Below, in pieces: positions 62,169-64,000 of a stretch of DNA of 64,000 nt. Below the pieces are notes generated by a model, which ran no database searches, had not been told where the DNA came from, and saw only the letters and a program-made list of their open reading frames with translations. Both the position numbers and the translations under genes were made by a program. The DNA lies in assembly GCA_040398805.1 (NCBI GenBank), contig JBBATK010000009.1, positions 33,340-97,339 on the forward strand. Direction: 5' to 3'. The stretch comes from JBBATK01 sp040398805. Its GTDB lineage: Bacteria > Bacteroidota > Ignavibacteria > Kapaibacteriales > NICIL-2. Position 1 is the stretch's first letter. Each line of letters begins with the position of its first letter.

Positions 62169-62465
62169 GGTGGGGGCACCTCTCACATCCGTTGAATAGA
62201 GGTTTCCTTCTTTCCAATCCGAGTAGTCGGAGGAAACTTCCATTGGTTCGTTCAACTTTTCGAAGTGCTCATGTTCTCGTACCGCGGTGATGCTAAAGAG
62301 TGACTCCGTGAGGATGGGCATCCCGTCGGCTGCAGGGAAGGGGCAAGAAAGCTCTGTGCCTAATAGACGTCGAAACCATACTTGCCGACGAGTTTATTTG
62401 GAGTATCTTGACCGTGTAGAAATCAAGCACTACCCCTCCACGTCATTATTATCAGGGAATCGACG
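62169..62465. other. Spacer upstream of the LamG lipoprotein gene
   Basis: 297 bp without a supported gene. The only promoter-like match is TATCTTGA near 62403, an imperfect TAnnTTTG box, about 60 bp before the next start. It is relatively AT-rich in its second half. Confidence 0.45.
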
Positions 62466-63806
62466 ATGAAGCATGTATGGACTTCTTTAAAGAAGATACT
62501 CGTCACTGGCCCGACTCTTTTACTCATCACCGCTCTTGTTTTTTCCGCATGCAACAGTTCATCGGTGGCACCGGTCGTGAATAAAACCCTCATCAGCGGA
62601 TTCGTCCGAAATGATTCCGGGACGGGTCTTGCCAATGCGCTTGTGAGGTCGCGGCCCGCAACGGCATCCGTCGTGACAGGACCTACCGGTGCGTACTCCT
62701 TGGAAGACGTCAGCGAGGGTGTGTACACCGTGGTCGCGTCGAAGGCCGGTTATATTGCCGACAGTGTATCCGTGAAGGCCGCAGAGGGCAAGACGACGAA
62801 AGCGGATATCGTGCTGGGAACCACGCCTCCTAACTCGGCACCGGTGCAACCGTTCGACCCCTTCCCCGCAAACGATGCTGCGGTCGACCTCGCCGACCCG
62901 ATGGTGCTCACCTGGAAGTGCGCGGATCCCGAGAGCGATTCCATCCTCTACACCGTCTATCTGGGCACGAGTCCTACCATGACGGCCTCCGATATCCAAG
63001 CATCAGGTGTGAGCAGAAGCGAGTACATAAAACCGGGTTTACTGCCGGGTACCACCTACTACTGGCAGATCCGGGCGAACGACAGCAAAGGCAACTCTGC
63101 GAGGGGTCCGGTGTGGAGCTTCATGACGAAGGCGGAACAGGAGAACGCATTGGACTGCGATGGCGTCGGAAGTTATGTGAGCATTCCGCATTCGTCGGAG
63201 CTTTCTCTGAGTTCGGGAAGCTTTACCCTGGAGTGTTGGGTCAATGCGGCGAACATTTCAAGGCAATACCCCGCATTGATATCGAAGGACAATACCAATG
63301 CGAATCTGGACTATTGCTTGCTCATTGACCCGTCGGGAGTGTTTCGTTTCATCACCCGCAATCTTTCGAACGACATCTACGGATCGACCTACATTGCGCT
63401 CGACACCTGGTATCACGTGGCCGCAGTGCTGGATAAGGAGTCGCGCCAGGTCAACCTGTATGTGAACGGTGTCCTGGAGCGCTCTGTAATGCTCAGCGGT
63501 TCACCCGTTAGCTCCACCTCGCCCTTGATCATCGGAACGCGCATCAATGACGTTTCGGGTTTGATGCCTCTTGGTACGCATGAGGGCCAGATCGACGAGA
63601 TACGTATCTGGAACGTGGCACGAAGCCAAGCTGAGATCAAGAATACCATGGATACCCCGCTCACGCCTCCCATGGCCGGTCTCGTAGGATACTGGAAGGC
63701 GAATGAATCGGCGGGGACCGTTCTGCGGGATGCCACGGGTCATGGTCACAACGGCACCTTGTCTTCGGCGATGAAAAGGGTGAAGTCCACTGTGCCGTGG
63801 AAGTGA
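62466..63806 (+). CDS. LamG-domain lipoprotein with carboxypeptidase-regulatory-like and FN3 domains
   Basis: 446 residues. Lipoprotein signal with lipobox FSAC (Cys29). Residues about 41-118 look like a carboxypeptidase regulatory-like beta sandwich (ISGFVRNDSGTGLANALV ... GAYSLEDVSEGVYTVVASKAGY). Residues about 125-225 resemble fibronectin type III (FPANDAAVDLADPMVLTWKCADPESD ... TYYWQIRANDSKGN). Residues about 233-430 are a LamG/concanavalin-like domain (FTLECWVNA, WYHVAAVLDKESRQVNLYVNG, IDEIRIWNVARSQAEI). It probably sits on the outer membrane and binds glycans or matrix; the ligand is unknown. Confidence 0.88.
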   Translation: MKHVWTSLKKILVTGPTLLLITALVFSACNSSSVAPVVNKTLISGFVRNDSGTGLANALVRSRPATASVVTGPTGAYSLEDVSEGVYTVVASKAGYIADSVSVKAAEGKTTKADIVLGTTPPNSAPVQPFDPFPANDAAVDLADPMVLTWKCADPESDSILYTVYLGTSPTMTASDIQASGVSRSEYIKPGLLPGTTYYWQIRANDSKGNSARGPVWSFMTKAEQENALDCDGVGSYVSIPHSSELSLSSGSFTLECWVNAANISRQYPALISKDNTNANLDYCLLIDPSGVFRFITRNLSNDIYGSTYIALDTWYHVAAVLDKESRQVNLYVNGVLERSVMLSGSPVSSTSPLIIGTRINDVSGLMPLGTHEGQIDEIRIWNVARSQAEIKNTMDTPLTPPMAGLVGYWKANESAGTVLRDATGHGHNGTLSSAMKRVKSTVPWK

Positions 63807-64000
63807 CCTAGGTTGAGGGTCGCTGCGCCCGCCCGGCGTCCGGTGTCCATGAATATTGATTCCCGGCATCAAGAGAAAAACAGTCATCATCATCCGGCTG
63901 CCGCGTCCTTGACATTGCCATGTCGCTGTGCCACTAACGACCCGCGCATCATCCGCACAGCGCTTCAAGATATCGCGCACTGATGAGGCGCACGTTCGCA
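63807..64000. other. Right-edge spacer
   Basis: 194 bp after the lipoprotein gene. I see no coding frame with recognisable features and no clear terminator before the window ends. Confidence 0.4.

Noticed and set aside
1..64000. tRNA, rRNA or riboswitch genes
   Set aside because: I looked for cloverleaf-like arms with TTCGAAT-type loops and conserved rRNA stretches in the gaps and saw none. A covariance-model scan would be the decisive test.

Overview
The window reads as a chromosome segment of a free-living, aerobic, Gram-negative member of the Bacteroidota/Chlorobiota/Ignavibacteriota/Kapabacteria group. The evidence is: four large secreted proteins that end in type IX secretion (T9SS) type A sorting domains, SBBP-repeat proteins, a GWxTD-domain protein, a bacillithiol-pathway deacetylase (BshB1), and repeated TAnnTTTG-like boxes shortly upstream of genes, which is the -7 element of Bacteroidota-type promoters. 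The DNA is moderately GC-rich outside the giant gene. I favour a Kapabacteria/Ignavibacteria-like lineage, but that is inference; no rRNA, tRNA or other phylogenetic marker beyond common housekeeping genes is present. I see no phage, insertion sequence, CRISPR array or plasmid functions.

Layout. 1-740: 3' end of a Wzi-like outer-membrane barrel. 902-3697: divergent PafA-like phosphatase and rfbA (dTDP-sugar synthesis). 3856-4995: an L,D-transpeptidase lipoprotein. 5124-22310: one uninterrupted 17.2-kb gene encoding a surface protein of about 5,728 residues (signal peptide, ENKGQ-type N-terminal domain, SBBP repeats, about 47 PKD/Ig-like modules, T9SS tail), followed by a clear intrinsic terminator. 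It contains a near-identical 833-bp internal duplication, 740 bp of it exact. A smaller SBBP/T9SS protein (23196-25562) is divergent from it across an 885-bp spacer. 25651-31245: acyl-CoA carboxylase beta subunit, universal stress protein, cytochrome P450 and thrS. 31333-32080: a small conserved protein and a Lys/Ala/Pro-repeat histone-H1-like protein. 32460-35660: a minus-strand cluster of histidine kinase, bshB1 and GWxTD protein. 35775-40310: MscS channel, methyltransferase, NADP-isocitrate dehydrogenase and heme A synthase. 40557-43501: OmpA/thrombospondin-3 protein and a secreted protein of unknown function. 43508-47221 (minus): a TatD/outer-membrane-barrel in-frame fusion, upp, an EamA transporter and a DUF2461 protein. 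47510-51473 (plus): alr, scpA, scpB and an SDR oxidoreductase with 9-14 bp gaps. 51470-53209: SpoU methyltransferase and a class-V aminotransferase. 53248-56598: a beta-propeller T9SS protein. 56728-57814: thioredoxin and a rhodanese-thioredoxin lipoprotein. 57891-62168: another SBBP/PKD/T9SS protein. 62466-63806: a LamG lipoprotein.

Functionally the region mixes housekeeping genes (translation, chromosome segregation, cell wall, TCA cycle, heme A for aa3-type oxidases, nucleotide salvage) with an unusually large load of secreted, repeat-built surface proteins that depend on a T9SS encoded elsewhere. The observations most worth a second look are the giant gene with its recent internal duplication, the TatD-barrel fusion across a T6 tract, the split ScpB, and the kinase-BshB1-GWxTD cluster.
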